Assembly (NCBI RefSeq): GCF_001637225.1
Contig: NZ_LVJI01000054.1
Coordinates: 124,001-188,000 of the forward strand
Reading direction: 5' to 3'
From: Paenibacillus antarcticus
GTDB lineage: Bacteria; Bacillota; Bacilli; Paenibacillales; Paenibacillaceae
Length of the DNA stretch: 64,000 nucleotides
The translations under genes were made by a program, and so were the position numbers. The notes below the pieces were generated by a model that had not been told where the DNA came from, did no database searches, and was given only the letters and a program-made list of their open reading frames with translations. This document shows, in pieces, positions 45,979 to 54,751 of this stretch; position 1 is the stretch's first letter, and the number at the start of each line of letters is the position of its first letter.

Positions 45979-46098
45979 ACAAAAAAACAAAAAGCAGGTA
46001 GGTTGTTATAGTTCAGTTATACCTGTTATTTACCTTAAGTATGACAACTTCAAATGGTAAACTAGGAGTTGTATGTAAAGACATTAGGGGGAATAGTC

Positions 46099-47004
46099 GT
46101 GTTTCAAAATGATAATTTAGAAGTTGAAATAGACCTGATTTACGATTATAAAGATAATAATGCTTACAGAGATCGTTTTAATCAACTAACGACATTAGTA
46201 TATGATATTAATTTTGAAGATTGGTACCAGAAGGGTTTCTGGGATGATCGTTATCTCTGCTATTCATTTCTTAGAGATCATGAAGTCATTGCTAATGTTT
46301 CAGTCAGCAAAATGGACGTAGTGATTAATGGGTTGAACAAGAAAGCGATTCAAATCGGAACGGTTATCACTCACTCTGATTTCAGGGGGAAAGGGCTTTC
46401 TAGAGCGTTGATGAAGCATGTTCTTGATATATATGAGCAAGAATGTGATATCTTCTTCTTATTCGCTAATAGCACTGCGCTTGATTTTTATCCGAAATTT
46501 GGTTTTGAGTCCTTTGGTGAATCGCAATTCAGACTTAAATTTAATCCCATTCGAATAGAGAACTCCACCGTACAGAAGCTGAATTGCTCGAATGATGAAG
46601 ACTTGGAATTTATCAAACAAATGGTGATGTCCCGCAGACCTGTTTCAGAACAATTTGGTGTTAGCAATAACCAAGGAATATTTATGTTTCATGCAATAAA
46701 AGTATTTCCCGAATCACTATATTACTCGCAAGAGGACGAGGCTATTATCGTCTATCAACAAGAAGGTCATACGCTTCATCTGTATGATGTAGTTAGTCAA
46801 GGCGATGTTAATATAAATCATTTACTTAATCGTATTGCCACTGAGCAAACAGAGAGTGTTCGCTTTCATTTCACACCAGATCAATTCACTGAGAAAGCAC
46901 AGTATGAGCCGATGGACGATAATGAAGATATGCTTTATATTAAGGCTAACTTTGTCTTGGATAAAAACTTAAAATTCTGTGTACCCGTCTTAGCACATGC
47001 TTAG
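46099..47004 (+). CDS. GNAT acetyltransferase, Eis-like layout
   Basis: The product is 301 residues from GTG 46099, with AGGGGGAA upstream; GTA-type codons before it give no better start. The N-terminal GNAT domain carries THSDFRGKGLSRALMKHVL and the FYPKFGFE end. The second half (about 155-301) is a further beta-rich domain, as in the Eis/enhanced-survival group. The acceptor is unknown. Confidence 0.78.
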   Translation: MFQNDNLEVEIDLIYDYKDNNAYRDRFNQLTTLVYDINFEDWYQKGFWDDRYLCYSFLRDHEVIANVSVSKMDVVINGLNKKAIQIGTVITHSDFRGKGLSRALMKHVLDIYEQECDIFFLFANSTALDFYPKFGFESFGESQFRLKFNPIRIENSTVQKLNCSNDEDLEFIKQMVMSRRPVSEQFGVSNNQGIFMFHAIKVFPESLYYSQEDEAIIVYQQEGHTLHLYDVVSQGDVNINHLLNRIATEQTESVRFHFTPDQFTEKAQYEPMDDNEDMLYIKANFVLDKNLKFCVPVLAHA

Positions 47005-47070
47005 TGTTATCATTTTTTTCGATTATTTCGATCTAATGATTCAATCATCATGTTATTGTAAATTAAGTGG

Positions 47071-47117
47071 AAAAGGGAGAGGCAATCAGAAAAAAACCTG
47101 ATAACAGCTCCCTTTTT
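47071..47117. terminator. Bidirectional terminator
   Basis: AAAAGGGAG pairs with CTCCCTTTTT; inside, ATCAG can pair with CTGAT. It ends the Eis-like gene and the minus-strand gene with stop at 47158. Confidence 0.75.
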
Positions 47118-47157
47118 ATACTAGCTGTATGGTTTCTACGTGTATAATGATCGACTG

Positions 47158-47535
47158 TCACACAAAAAATTTACCCATTAATGGCCAGATATACTGTAAA
47201 ACATTCATTCCTACACGTATACCAGGTATGATTTTGCCAATACCGTTACTTGTTGGGCTTGACGTATCAGTACCACCAGCCGGCTGAGGACTTTGAGGTT
47301 TACCTCCGAACAACATGTCTAGAATGCCAGATACTTTTGCCTTATCTCTTTGATTAGGGTGATTTGAAAGTTTACCTTCTCCTTCGAGTCCTGCAATAAT
47401 CAAATGATTATCTTTGACGTCAATGACTTTACCAACAATATAACTACCATCCTTTAAAACAGCACATACTGGGTATCCGATCCACTTTCGAATATCACCC
47501 TCAGAAAATTTTGGGCTATGAGTAATATTAATCAC
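47158..47535 (-). CDS. Sm-like small protein with hydrophobic C-terminus
   Basis: The 125-residue product has WIGYPVCAVLKDGSYIVGKVIDVKDNHLIIAG near the N-terminus, the strand pattern of an Sm1-type (LSm) barrel. A low-complexity linker rich in P, S, T and G (about 75-100) leads to a short hydrophobic end. It is a paralogue of the next gene. The start is uncertain: GTG 47535 overlaps GAGGTGA, which itself is ideally placed for an ATT start three codons later. Function unknown. Confidence 0.6.
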   Translation of the reverse strand: MINITHSPKFSEGDIRKWIGYPVCAVLKDGSYIVGKVIDVKDNHLIIAGLEGEGKLSNHPNQRDKAKVSGILDMLFGGKPQSPQPAGGTDTSSPTSNGIGKIIPGIRVGMNVLQYIWPLMGKFFV

Positions 47536-47619
47536 CTCGTTATACTAGAGCGTACATGATGAAAAGAAGAGTAGGAGGGTACAATGCGTATGATTTGATA
47601 CTGTATTACTAGATTTTGC

Positions 47620-47931
47620 CTAGATTAGAAATAGCAGTGCAAGTAAACCTAATGATAGTGCTAGCCCTGCACCAGCCCCAAATCCATATCTATAACCAGG
47701 ATAATACGCGGAAATAGATGCAGATTGAGCTGCTTTTTTGAGGTTGGATTTCATTTTTTTGCTACTACATATAGCTGCTTTTGGATTGGATTGACCATTT
47801 AAGATTAAATGACCATCTCTAATATCTGTGATTGTTCCATGATAATAAGATCCATCACATAACATAGCACAGACTCTTTTACCCACATGGGGTCGTATGC
47901 CTTCTTCAGTCATCGGTGTAATTAAAAACAT
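47620..47931 (-). CDS. Sm-like small protein with C-terminal membrane helix
   Basis: The 103-residue product starts at ATG 47931, behind AGGGAGG. Residues 12-46 (HVGKRVCAMLCDGSYYHGTITDIRDGHLILNG in parts) align with the neighbouring gene product. A lysine-rich segment follows, then a glycine-rich hydrophobic helix (GAGAGLALSLGLLALLFLI). The two genes form a minus-strand pair 85 bases apart and are probably tandem duplicates. In spore formers such proteins are sometimes coat-associated, but I have no evidence for that here. Confidence 0.62.
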   Translation of the reverse strand: MFLITPMTEEGIRPHVGKRVCAMLCDGSYYHGTITDIRDGHLILNGQSNPKAAICSSKKMKSNLKKAAQSASISAYYPGYRYGFGAGAGLALSLGLLALLFLI

Positions 47932-48080
47932 ATTGATGAGCCTCCCTATATAAATAGATTGTAAGTAACTTTTCTAACTCAATCTTATTCTATGAATAAA
48001 TGTATGAATATCTTGGACAATATTACTGAGGTGTTTTAACTATCTTTGTATACGAGGTAATATTGAAAGGGATTGAAATA

Positions 48081-48118
48081 AATAATAGACCTTCTGATTT
48101 CTCAGAAGGTCTATTATT
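48081..48118. terminator. Perfect 17-bp hairpin terminator
   Basis: Arms 48081-48097 and 48102-48118 are perfect complements around TTTC with AAT/ATT ends, so it can serve both strands. It lies downstream of the small minus-strand gene whose stop is at 48193. Confidence 0.82.
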
Positions 48119-48192
48119 GTTCAATGTAACAAGTACAAAATGGGCCTCAGCTTTAAATGATCATGGGGTGGTCATCGTAGGTTGAGCATTCG

Positions 48193-48360
48193 TTATTCTT
48201 GATTGTGTGCACGATTCTCAGCCTTTGGATGTTCTTCAAACACCTCGGCTGCTTCTTCTGCAGAGAACTCCGTGTCAAATTTACCTGGGAGAGGCAATTT
48301 GTTTAATTTCGTTGTTTGTACTTCTGCTTTAGAAGGTTGATTACTTCTAGAGTTGCTCAT
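48193..48360 (-). CDS. Small hydrophilic protein
   Basis: A 55-residue gene with AAAGGAGGTGTCTAT directly before ATG 48360. The product is acidic in its second half (FDTEFSAEEAAEVFEEHP) with no hydrophobic segment. The ribosome site is among the best in the window, so strong translation is likely. I do not recognise it; small acidic proteins of this size are often sporulation-linked. Confidence 0.6.
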   Translation of the reverse strand: MSNSRSNQPSKAEVQTTKLNKLPLPGKFDTEFSAEEAAEVFEEHPKAENRAHNQE

Positions 48361-48467
48361 ATAGACACCTCCTTTAGTTTGGACAACAAGGTGTAGTTTT
48401 CCAAATAGGGGGAGGAATTATACAAGGATCTCATATGAACGCCTTTTATTGATCACATCATTCGCTC

Positions 48468-50189
48468 TTACAAAGCTTCACCAACAACACTCGTGCCATT
48501 CTTTGTAATCTGATACGAAATCACATCTCCATTCCAGAAATGGAATTTCAACGTTACTTTACTGTCTTTTACATCTTTAAAGAAGTTCGGAAGTAGCTTG
48601 ATTTCTTTAGTGACATAAGAAGGACTGAATGTGTGTCCAAATTCTTTGAATGAAGTCCAGTCTTGCGGACCTGCATTGCTGCCATCCGGATATACGGCTT
48701 CCATGGTGGCAAGCTGATTACCGTTAAATGCCGTTGGAATGGTAAAGGACTCGGTTGTACCATTAGCGTTGCTAAATTCAACTGTGTCGGACATGATGAC
48801 ATTGAGCTTCCACGTAACGCCTTTGTTGAATTTGACAGTAAATACGACAGATTCCCCTAATTTTTTTGAAGTCATAAGATTGGTGAGTTTGTTGGCTTTA
48901 AGGGTTAGCTCTTCGCCCTGTAGGGTGTAATCTGTTCCTTTGGACAAAGACTTACCGTTTGCACTAATGCTAGTTAGTTTATTACCGTTTAAATTAAGAT
49001 TCACTTTCGTATCTTTGATTAAAGAACCTTGTTTAAGAAAGATCAGGTCTCTTTCAAGCGTAGAAGATCGTTCTTTTAAACCTGACATCAAGAAGTTATA
49101 GAGTTCGGAATCGGACCACTTAAGAGTTGTGCGATTTAAATGCTGGCCATTATCCCACAGCATGGTAGTTAGTTTTTTCTCTTTTGCATAATAGGTTAGG
49201 TACTCGAAGAACTTCAGCTTCTCGCCCTGCTCAATAACGCCTGTATCTTTATCGAAGCCGAGAAGGCCGAACTCCCCAATGATGACGGGAATACCCTTTG
49301 CAACAAATGTATTGTATACATTGTCGAAAGTTTGCGTAATATCATTCTTTGTATCTTTTTCAAACGTTGTGTAACCAGCAATGTTCACGCTAAATGGCCA
49401 GAACCCATAGTAATGGACCGTTGCGATTAAATTGGGATCATTGAGCTTTGAAATGGTCTGGTATAGTGCATTCATTCTAGGTTCGGAAGGTGTTGTTTCT
49501 AATGAAGGTAGGACCAGTGGTCGAACTGCATTATTCCCGCCAGATTTTCGGACAATGGTATGGAAGGAGGTATTAAGTTCTAGCAGCATTTCTTCCATCT
49601 TTGTCTCATCCGTGCTTCCTCCATCAGTGAAGCGAGGTTCATTAATACTCTCGAACATCAACTTATCTGATTTATCCTTGAAGCGCTCAGCAATTTGGGT
49701 CCAGACTGCATTATAACGTTGCACAACATCATCATGCTGCTTTTCCATGTTACTTACCCATAACCAAGAGTCATGATGGAGGTTGATCATCACATAAAGC
49801 TTTGCATCCAAAGCCCAGCCAACGACTTCTTCGACACGATCGAGGTAGGCTTTGTCAATGGTATAGTTGGGTGCTTCACCAATGTGTTTATCCCAAGTGA
49901 TCGGAATCCGAATACTTTTGTAGCCTTGAGATGCAATTTGCTTAATCAGCGCTTTGGTTACACGTGGGTTGCCCCAGGAAGTTTCATCATCACCTGTTGC
50001 GTCAAGTGTATTCCCTAAGTTCCATCCAGGTTGCATGTCGTTTACGTAGGATTGGATCTTTTTCTTGGGTGCTGTCTTAACTTGATGCTCATCACTTGGA
50101 GCAGCAGTAGCAAACGACGAGAATACCGAGAGTAGAAGGGCTGTGACAATTGCGAGTGAAAGGAAAGATTTACGCATGTTCATAGTCAT
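48468..50189 (-). CDS. Secreted GH5 endoglucanase with X2 and CBM46-like modules
   Basis: The 573-residue product has a signal peptide ending near TATAA, then a GH5 catalytic barrel (about 45-370). Glu184 in FESINEPRF is the acid/base and Glu306 in VIIGEFGLL the nucleophile; GWNLGNTLDA opens the barrel. A CBM_X2-like module (about 378-460, LIKDTKVNLNLNGNKLTSI) and a C-terminal CBM46-like module (about 465-570) follow, the order found in GH5_4 bacillus cellulases. It cleaves beta-1,4-glucan or xyloglucan outside the cell. AAAGGAGA precedes the ATG. A cre site upstream suggests glucose repression. Confidence 0.92.
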   Translation of the reverse strand: MTMNMRKSFLSLAIVTALLLSVFSSFATAAPSDEHQVKTAPKKKIQSYVNDMQPGWNLGNTLDATGDDETSWGNPRVTKALIKQIASQGYKSIRIPITWDKHIGEAPNYTIDKAYLDRVEEVVGWALDAKLYVMINLHHDSWLWVSNMEKQHDDVVQRYNAVWTQIAERFKDKSDKLMFESINEPRFTDGGSTDETKMEEMLLELNTSFHTIVRKSGGNNAVRPLVLPSLETTPSEPRMNALYQTISKLNDPNLIATVHYYGFWPFSVNIAGYTTFEKDTKNDITQTFDNVYNTFVAKGIPVIIGEFGLLGFDKDTGVIEQGEKLKFFEYLTYYAKEKKLTTMLWDNGQHLNRTTLKWSDSELYNFLMSGLKERSSTLERDLIFLKQGSLIKDTKVNLNLNGNKLTSISANGKSLSKGTDYTLQGEELTLKANKLTNLMTSKKLGESVVFTVKFNKGVTWKLNVIMSDTVEFSNANGTTESFTIPTAFNGNQLATMEAVYPDGSNAGPQDWTSFKEFGHTFSPSYVTKEIKLLPNFFKDVKDSKVTLKFHFWNGDVISYQITKNGTSVVGEAL

Positions 50190-50236
50190 TGAATTCTCCT
50201 TTGATAGATAAATTTGTACTAATTAGATGCCTATAA

Positions 50237-50250
50237 TGTAAGCGCTGTCT
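50237..50250. promoter_or_regulatory. cre site (CcpA) upstream of the cellulase gene
   Basis: TGTAAGCGCTGTCT fits the cre consensus TGWAANCGNTNWCA at 13 of 14 positions, better than the one in the deo operon. It lies 48 bases upstream of the cellulase start, at the promoter, which fits catabolite repression. Confidence 0.7.
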
Positions 50251-50361
50251 TTTTAAGATTAACATAGAATATTTTCAGGAAATACCATGCTAATTGGTAA
50301 GGAAATCATATGTGAATTAGTGATCTTATACATACGGAGAATCTTAGTGTTAATTTAATAG

Positions 50362-50996
50362 CCTATTATTTCAATAAATATTATTATTCTAAGCTTAACT
50401 ATTTCTCTATTAACGTCAGCGCCTTTTCTATTCTTTTACATCATGACAGGAGTCTCGTTCTTAATAGCCTCTATGATTATTCCACGTCCTTATCCTGCCT
50501 TATAGGAAAATAGCTAATTCTGAAATCAGATTATGGTACTACAGTTTGTATGTTTGGTTTAAGGCTCCTGAAATAAATGAAGAAATTTCATATACATACC
50601 ACAGAGATTCCATCATTAAAGTGTTGGTCTGGTTTGCTAGTATAATGCTACTATTAGACGTTACACTTTTTCATTTCCTAATAGGGCTGTTCAGTAAAAC
50701 ATTGGCTTGGCTGATTTCGATTACGAGTATACATGTTATTTCAAATCATAGCCTTTTATAAGTCCTGTCTTTACGAGCCGCACATCGTGAGAGGTGAATC
50801 GATCATAATAAGACTAGGTTTTTTGTGTGGGGTTGAATTCAATGTGAATCAAATTGAATCATTTCAACTGCCAAACCAAATTACGATAATCATAAAAAGG
50901 AGAAAGGAACCTTTAACTGCATTCTGGGTATGGATTCACCTCAATACGAGATTATACTTAAAAGCATTAATTCGCAAATCGAAGCCTCTATTGTGA
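50362..50996 (+). pseudogene. Decayed membrane protein gene with two frameshifts
   Basis: Three overlapping frames read as one protein. Frame A (50362-50503) gives hydrophobic stretches such as LTISLLTSAPFLFFYIM and ends with the sequence around MIIPRPYPAL. Frame B (from about 50480 to 50759) continues with YRKIANSEIRLWYYSLYVWF and further helices. Frame C (50733-50996) gives LFQIIAFYKSCLYEPHIVRG and a beta-rich end. Each join has an overlap, as expected for frameshifts. No ribosome site precedes the frame B or C starts. The family is not recognised. The remaining 171 bases up to the cellulase start carry its promoter and the cre site. Confidence 0.5.
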
Positions 50997-51086
50997 AGTG
51001 AAGAGTTCTGTATTTTTAATATATGGTTCAATAAGTGATATAGTAGTGTACTAATGTAGACAGCGTATGAAATTGGAGGAATGGTC

Positions 51087-51617
51087 ATGGTGAAATTTCA
51101 GGATATTGTACCTTATATGGATAACGTACGACAACAATTGATGGTGGTACTAGATTCATTTGGTTCAAATGAAAGGGAACTTCGTGAGAAGCCTGAGGGA
51201 TGGAATGTTATTGAGGTTGTTGAACATCTCGGTAAATTAGAAGGTATGATACAGTATCAATTGAAAAGGATTCTACAGACAGAACCTGAATTGCCATCTG
51301 AACCTTTGGATGAGAAGATCACGGATGTAATGGCGATTCTTAAGAGTAGTGGAATTATCGGTCAGAAGATTGATGCACCGGTACCTACAAAACCTAGCGG
51401 ATCAATATCTTATGATGAAGCAATAAATAAACTTGATGAGGTCCGTTCTGTAACGAAAGAACTTATAGTGAAGCTTGCCGAACGAAATACGAACGATCTG
51501 CTCTTTCCACATCCTTTCGGATTTGAGATGAACGCAACGCAGTGGGCTCATTTCATTGCTATTCATGAATTGACTCATGTCAATCAGATCAAGAGAATTA
51601 GGGAAGCGAATGTCTAA
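51087..51617 (+). CDS. DinB-family protein
   Basis: The product is 176 residues from ATG 51087, 7 bases after TTGGAGG; the ATG at 51081 stands too near. The four-helix DinB/YfiT fold is indicated by the metal-ligand histidines: WNVIEVVEHLGKLE near the start and FIAIHELTHVNQI at the end. Members of the family are metal-dependent transferases or thiol-related enzymes of unknown role, and the gene is not linked to DNA repair genes here. Confidence 0.8.
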   Translation: MVKFQDIVPYMDNVRQQLMVVLDSFGSNERELREKPEGWNVIEVVEHLGKLEGMIQYQLKRILQTEPELPSEPLDEKITDVMAILKSSGIIGQKIDAPVPTKPSGSISYDEAINKLDEVRSVTKELIVKLAERNTNDLLFPHPFGFEMNATQWAHFIAIHELTHVNQIKRIREANV

Positions 51618-51713
51618 CTTTAATAATTATGTGTGATGCACGTTTTCTTTTGCTGGAATAAGGTAACCATAATAATGGAAACCCCAACCAGATAAAGGAG
51701 GACGAATAAAGTA

Positions 51714-52262
51714 ATGAAGAAAAATGCTGTGTTTATTAGTCTAGGATTGCTTAGTATATTATTATTAGTGGTTGCTTTCGTGATCCCAGAAGCATTTGCT
51801 AATTCTAAAGAGATACAGGTGAAGACCTCAATCATTGACACCAAAGGGTCAGAGATAGGGACTGCTGAAATAACTCAAAAAGCTGATCGTGTTCAGCTAC
51901 ATATTGAAGCAAAGGGTCTTACACCAGGGACACATGGTATCCATTTTCATGAAATGGGGAAATGTGAGCCACCTGACTTTAAAACGGCTGGTGCGCATTT
52001 GAACCCTGATCTCAAGCAACATGGATTTAATAATCCAAAAGGGTTCCATGCAGGAGATCTTCTTAATATCGAAGTGAAAGCTGACGGAACAGTAATTGCT
52101 GATTTGGAGAGCCAAACAGTGACACTTAGAAAAGGTGAAGCTAATTCTTTGCTGAAGCCCGGCGGATCAGCACTTGTAATCCATGAGAAAGCGGACGATT
52201 ATGTAACGGATCCATCAGGTAATTCTGGGGATCGCATAGCCTGTGGTGTCATCCAAGAATAA
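51714..52262 (+). CDS. sodC: Secreted Cu/Zn superoxide dismutase-like protein
   Basis: The 182-residue product has a signal/anchor helix (about 5-26) and a Cu/Zn SOD barrel. Copper ligands are HFHE (two His), the bridging His in GAHLNP and His in LVIHEKADDY; the zinc ligands are in KQHG, GFHAGDL and the Asp. Cysteines in GKCEPP and RIACG would form the family's disulfide. B. subtilis YojM is the nearest known relative but has lost a copper ligand, as I recall; here the set looks intact. It would detoxify superoxide outside the membrane. Confidence 0.88.
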   Translation: MKKNAVFISLGLLSILLLVVAFVIPEAFANSKEIQVKTSIIDTKGSEIGTAEITQKADRVQLHIEAKGLTPGTHGIHFHEMGKCEPPDFKTAGAHLNPDLKQHGFNNPKGFHAGDLLNIEVKADGTVIADLESQTVTLRKGEANSLLKPGGSALVIHEKADDYVTDPSGNSGDRIACGVIQE

Positions 52263-52267
52263 TTGAC

Positions 52268-52309
52268 AAGAAGACTAAGATCCCGATAGGGTTCTTAGTC
52301 TTCTTCTTT
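52268..52309. terminator. Bidirectional terminator
   Basis: AAGAAGACTAAGA pairs with TCTTAGTCTTCTT, with inner CCC/GGG. It lies between sodC and the convergent VOC gene (stop at 52346). Confidence 0.85.
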
Positions 52310-52345
52310 AGGTTCAATTAAAATTTACATATTATCATTTCTTTT

Positions 52346-52705
52346 CTAGCTGAACTCTAATATTTCAATGACATTACCAAAAGGATCTTTAAAAGCACTA
52401 TAGTATCCCGGAAAGCATGGTTGAGGCGTATCATAAATCATTTCTATTCCTTGGGCGGACAATTCAGCAATCGCGTCCACCAGATTATCTGTTTGAATAC
52501 CCAGAACGGTTTGGGAATGCTTTGGATAGTTCACTTGATTTAATTTACCCACCTCATACAGAACAATAGGGATATCTTCATGCTTCAATTTGACAATTGA
52601 TTCTTCGTACTCTCTTGATACTTCCAATCCTAATTTCTCACAATAAAACTGTATTGCCAGCTCCATATTTGAGACGAAAATCGGAATGAGACATATTCTT
52701 TGCAC
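52346..52705 (-). CDS. VOC-family (glyoxalase-like) protein, duplicate copy 1
   Basis: The 119-residue product starts at GTG 52705, 8 bases after GGGGG. It is a single vicinal-oxygen-chelate module: YVSNMELA-type opening (IFVSNMELAIQFYCEKLGLEV), then DTPQPCFPGYYSAFKDPFGNVIEILEF with the metal Glu near the C-terminus. Function is unknown; the group includes glyoxalases, dioxygenases and fosfomycin- or bleomycin-resistance proteins. About 60 percent of residues match the second copy at 52801, by eye. Confidence 0.85.
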   Translation of the reverse strand: MQRICLIPIFVSNMELAIQFYCEKLGLEVSREYEESIVKLKHEDIPIVLYEVGKLNQVNYPKHSQTVLGIQTDNLVDAIAELSAQGIEMIYDTPQPCFPGYYSAFKDPFGNVIEILEFS

Positions 52706-52800
52706 TTCTTAATCCCCCAAATAGCCTTATATATAGCTTTTTTTATTATATAGGGGGAAAATGGTGAGAAGTTCTTCTAGATTGCTGTTTCTTCTGGTTT

Positions 52801-53160
52801 CTAACTGAACTCTAATATTTCAATGACATTGTCAAAAGGATCTTTAATAGCGCTGTAGTATCCAGGTGGACATGGTTGAGGCGTGTCATAAATGACTTCA
52901 ATTCCTTTGGATGTCATTTCAGCAATGGAATGTACCAGATTATCTGTCTGTAGACCTAGAACTACTTGTGAATGATTTGGATAGTCTGTTTGAGCAGATT
53001 GTTCAACTTGTTGTAGAATAACTGGAATGCCTTCATGTTCCAATTCTACTAAAGTCTCATCGTACTCCTGTGATACTTCAAATCCTAATTTTCCGCAATA
53101 AAATTGTTTGGCGAGTTCCATATTAGACACATAAATCGAGATGACACATATTTTAGGCAT
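52801..53160 (-). CDS. VOC-family (glyoxalase-like) protein, duplicate copy 2
   Basis: The 119-residue product starts at ATG 53160, with AGGAGGATA upstream. It has the same module and length as copy 1; VIYDTPQPCPPGYYSAIKDPF shows the close match. The one clear difference at the C-terminus is DNVIEI versus GNVIEI. The two genes and their upstream flanks repeat with a period of about 455 bases, evidence of tandem duplication. Confidence 0.85.
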   Translation of the reverse strand: MPKICVISIYVSNMELAKQFYCGKLGFEVSQEYDETLVELEHEGIPVILQQVEQSAQTDYPNHSQVVLGLQTDNLVHSIAEMTSKGIEVIYDTPQPCPPGYYSAIKDPFDNVIEILEFS

Positions 53161-53234
53161 ATCATTATCCTCCTATGTATTGTTAATAATTTGTATTATA
53201 TAGGAGGTAATAGGTGGGAAATTCTTCTAGATTG

Positions 53235-54011
53235 CTAATTTTTCTTCTGTTCGAACAAAAGAAGCGGTAAGTTCACAACAATGGGTGGGTCAAAAGGTAG
53301 AGGGCCCCTTAATTGGATCGTCATATCCAGATTTGTTGTGTCCATCACATGAATGGCGGAAGGGAACATACCTCGTAAGCAATGTTCAAGTAAGAAGTAA
53401 TCTTTGGGATTGAGACTCCACGGAATTCCAGCGATTAGTGCGTAATACGTTCCTTCAGGAACATTCGTAAAGGTACACGTTCGATTCTTTCGATTAAGTG
53501 CAGTGCCAGCGATCGGTCTTTGATCAGGAATAGGGCGTGGAAATAGACCTACGAATATCATTCCACTAAAAGAATCCGGTGCCTCGACATGACAGCAAAT
53601 CTTCTGAATCGTAGAGTTCAGGTTAGTTGCACTCAGCAATAATTCTTGATTCTCATACTGACTCATATAAGCAGATAATGCTTCAGAAAGATTTCGAAAT
53701 TTCTTTGGGGTCACACCTACATTTTCCTTAAACTTAGTGTTAAAGGTTCCAACGCTTCGAAATCCAATAGCTAATAACACCTTAACAAGTAGTGAAGGGG
53801 ATTTGAGTAACTCCTTCTTCCCGGATTCCATACGTAAGGCAGATAGATAACGTCTGGGGGATATACCCGTCACGCTCTTAAATATTCTAGTGAAATGAAA
53901 AGGGCTATAATTAACGTGGATAGCCAACTGTTCAGACGTAATGTCTTCATCAAGATGACACTTCATATAATCAATGGCTTGTACTGTAGCTGAAATATGA
54001 TCTTCTTTCAT
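53235..54011 (-). CDS. AraC-family transcriptional regulator
   Basis: The 258-residue product starts at ATG 54011. Two helix-turn-helix motifs are at the N-terminus (ITSEQLAIHVNYSPFHFTRIFKSVTGISPRRYLSALRM, then KVLLAIGFRSVGTFNTKFKENVGVTPKKFR in parts), followed by a 150-residue effector domain. The arrangement (DNA-binding first) is as in MarA/Rob-like proteins. Its ATG overlaps the upstream spermidine-synthase-like gene by 4 bases, so the two are translationally coupled. Confidence 0.85.
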   Translation of the reverse strand: MKEDHISATVQAIDYMKCHLDEDITSEQLAIHVNYSPFHFTRIFKSVTGISPRRYLSALRMESGKKELLKSPSLLVKVLLAIGFRSVGTFNTKFKENVGVTPKKFRNLSEALSAYMSQYENQELLLSATNLNSTIQKICCHVEAPDSFSGMIFVGLFPRPIPDQRPIAGTALNRKNRTCTFTNVPEGTYYALIAGIPWSLNPKDYFLLEHCLRGMFPSAIHVMDTTNLDMTIQLRGPLPFDPPIVVNLPLLLFEQKKN

Positions 54012-54751
54012 ATTTTATCCCAAATAATATGTCCCTCATTGAGGTTGATCTCATTGAAACCTGCCATATAACGTGCTTCATAATGAATAGGTTGATGACT
54101 GCCTATGATAATAACATTTTGGATGTCATGGACTCCTTCTACGGGCAGACTGAACGTCTTGGTATAGTTATAGCTTTCTTGTAGCGTTGAATGGATTGCA
54201 TTAATGAGATTGTCATTATCCGATCTTCCAATCAAATTCATTATGACAGAGCCGTATGAATGAAGCTTGTCTGATGTTAATTGGAAAAACTCCTTAGATA
54301 TTAGCTGCGAGGGAGTCCCCTTCTCGGTGAAGGCATCTAATATAATGAAATCATAGGTATCGGGTTCTTCATTTTCCATGATATGTCGTCCATCCCCAAT
54401 AAGCACATTATCCTTGCTGTAGCCAAAGTATTGCTTACTTAACTCTACAACTTTCTTATCAAGCTCAGCTACCTTAAATCGTTTATCAGAGAAATAGCTC
54501 GCAATAGTACCAATTCCGTGACCAATGAGAAATACGTCTTTAAATGAGGAATCATTAAAGTCCATAAGATGGATGATGGCTCTCGGATATTCAAACATGA
54601 CGCGCTCTGGATGATCTAAATCCATAGCACCTTGTATGGCCTCATTTAAGAATTGAAGCACTCGAAAATTACCTTTCTCACCATACAACTCGTTAGTATC
54701 ATATACAGTAATTTCATGATTATCGCTTATTTCTTTAAATAATAACTGCAA
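54008..54751 (-). CDS. Spermidine-synthase-like methyltransferase-fold protein
   Basis: The 247-residue product starts at TTG 54751, behind AAAGGAG. The SpeE-like nucleotide-binding core reads VFLIGHGIGTIASYF, followed by ELDKKVVELSKQYF and DYIILDAFTE-type (DFIILDAFTEKGTPSQLISKEFF). The family's GGGxG is here GHGIG. It may be an aminopropyl- or methyltransferase; true polyamine synthesis is not certain because no speE partner genes are near. It precedes the AraC gene in one unit, an unusual pair. Confidence 0.72.
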   Translation of the reverse strand: MQLLFKEISDNHEITVYDTNELYGEKGNFRVLQFLNEAIQGAMDLDHPERVMFEYPRAIIHLMDFNDSSFKDVFLIGHGIGTIASYFSDKRFKVAELDKKVVELSKQYFGYSKDNVLIGDGRHIMENEEPDTYDFIILDAFTEKGTPSQLISKEFFQLTSDKLHSYGSVIMNLIGRSDNDNLINAIHSTLQESYNYTKTFSLPVEGVHDIQNVIIIGSHQPIHYEARYMAGFNEINLNEGHIIWDKI

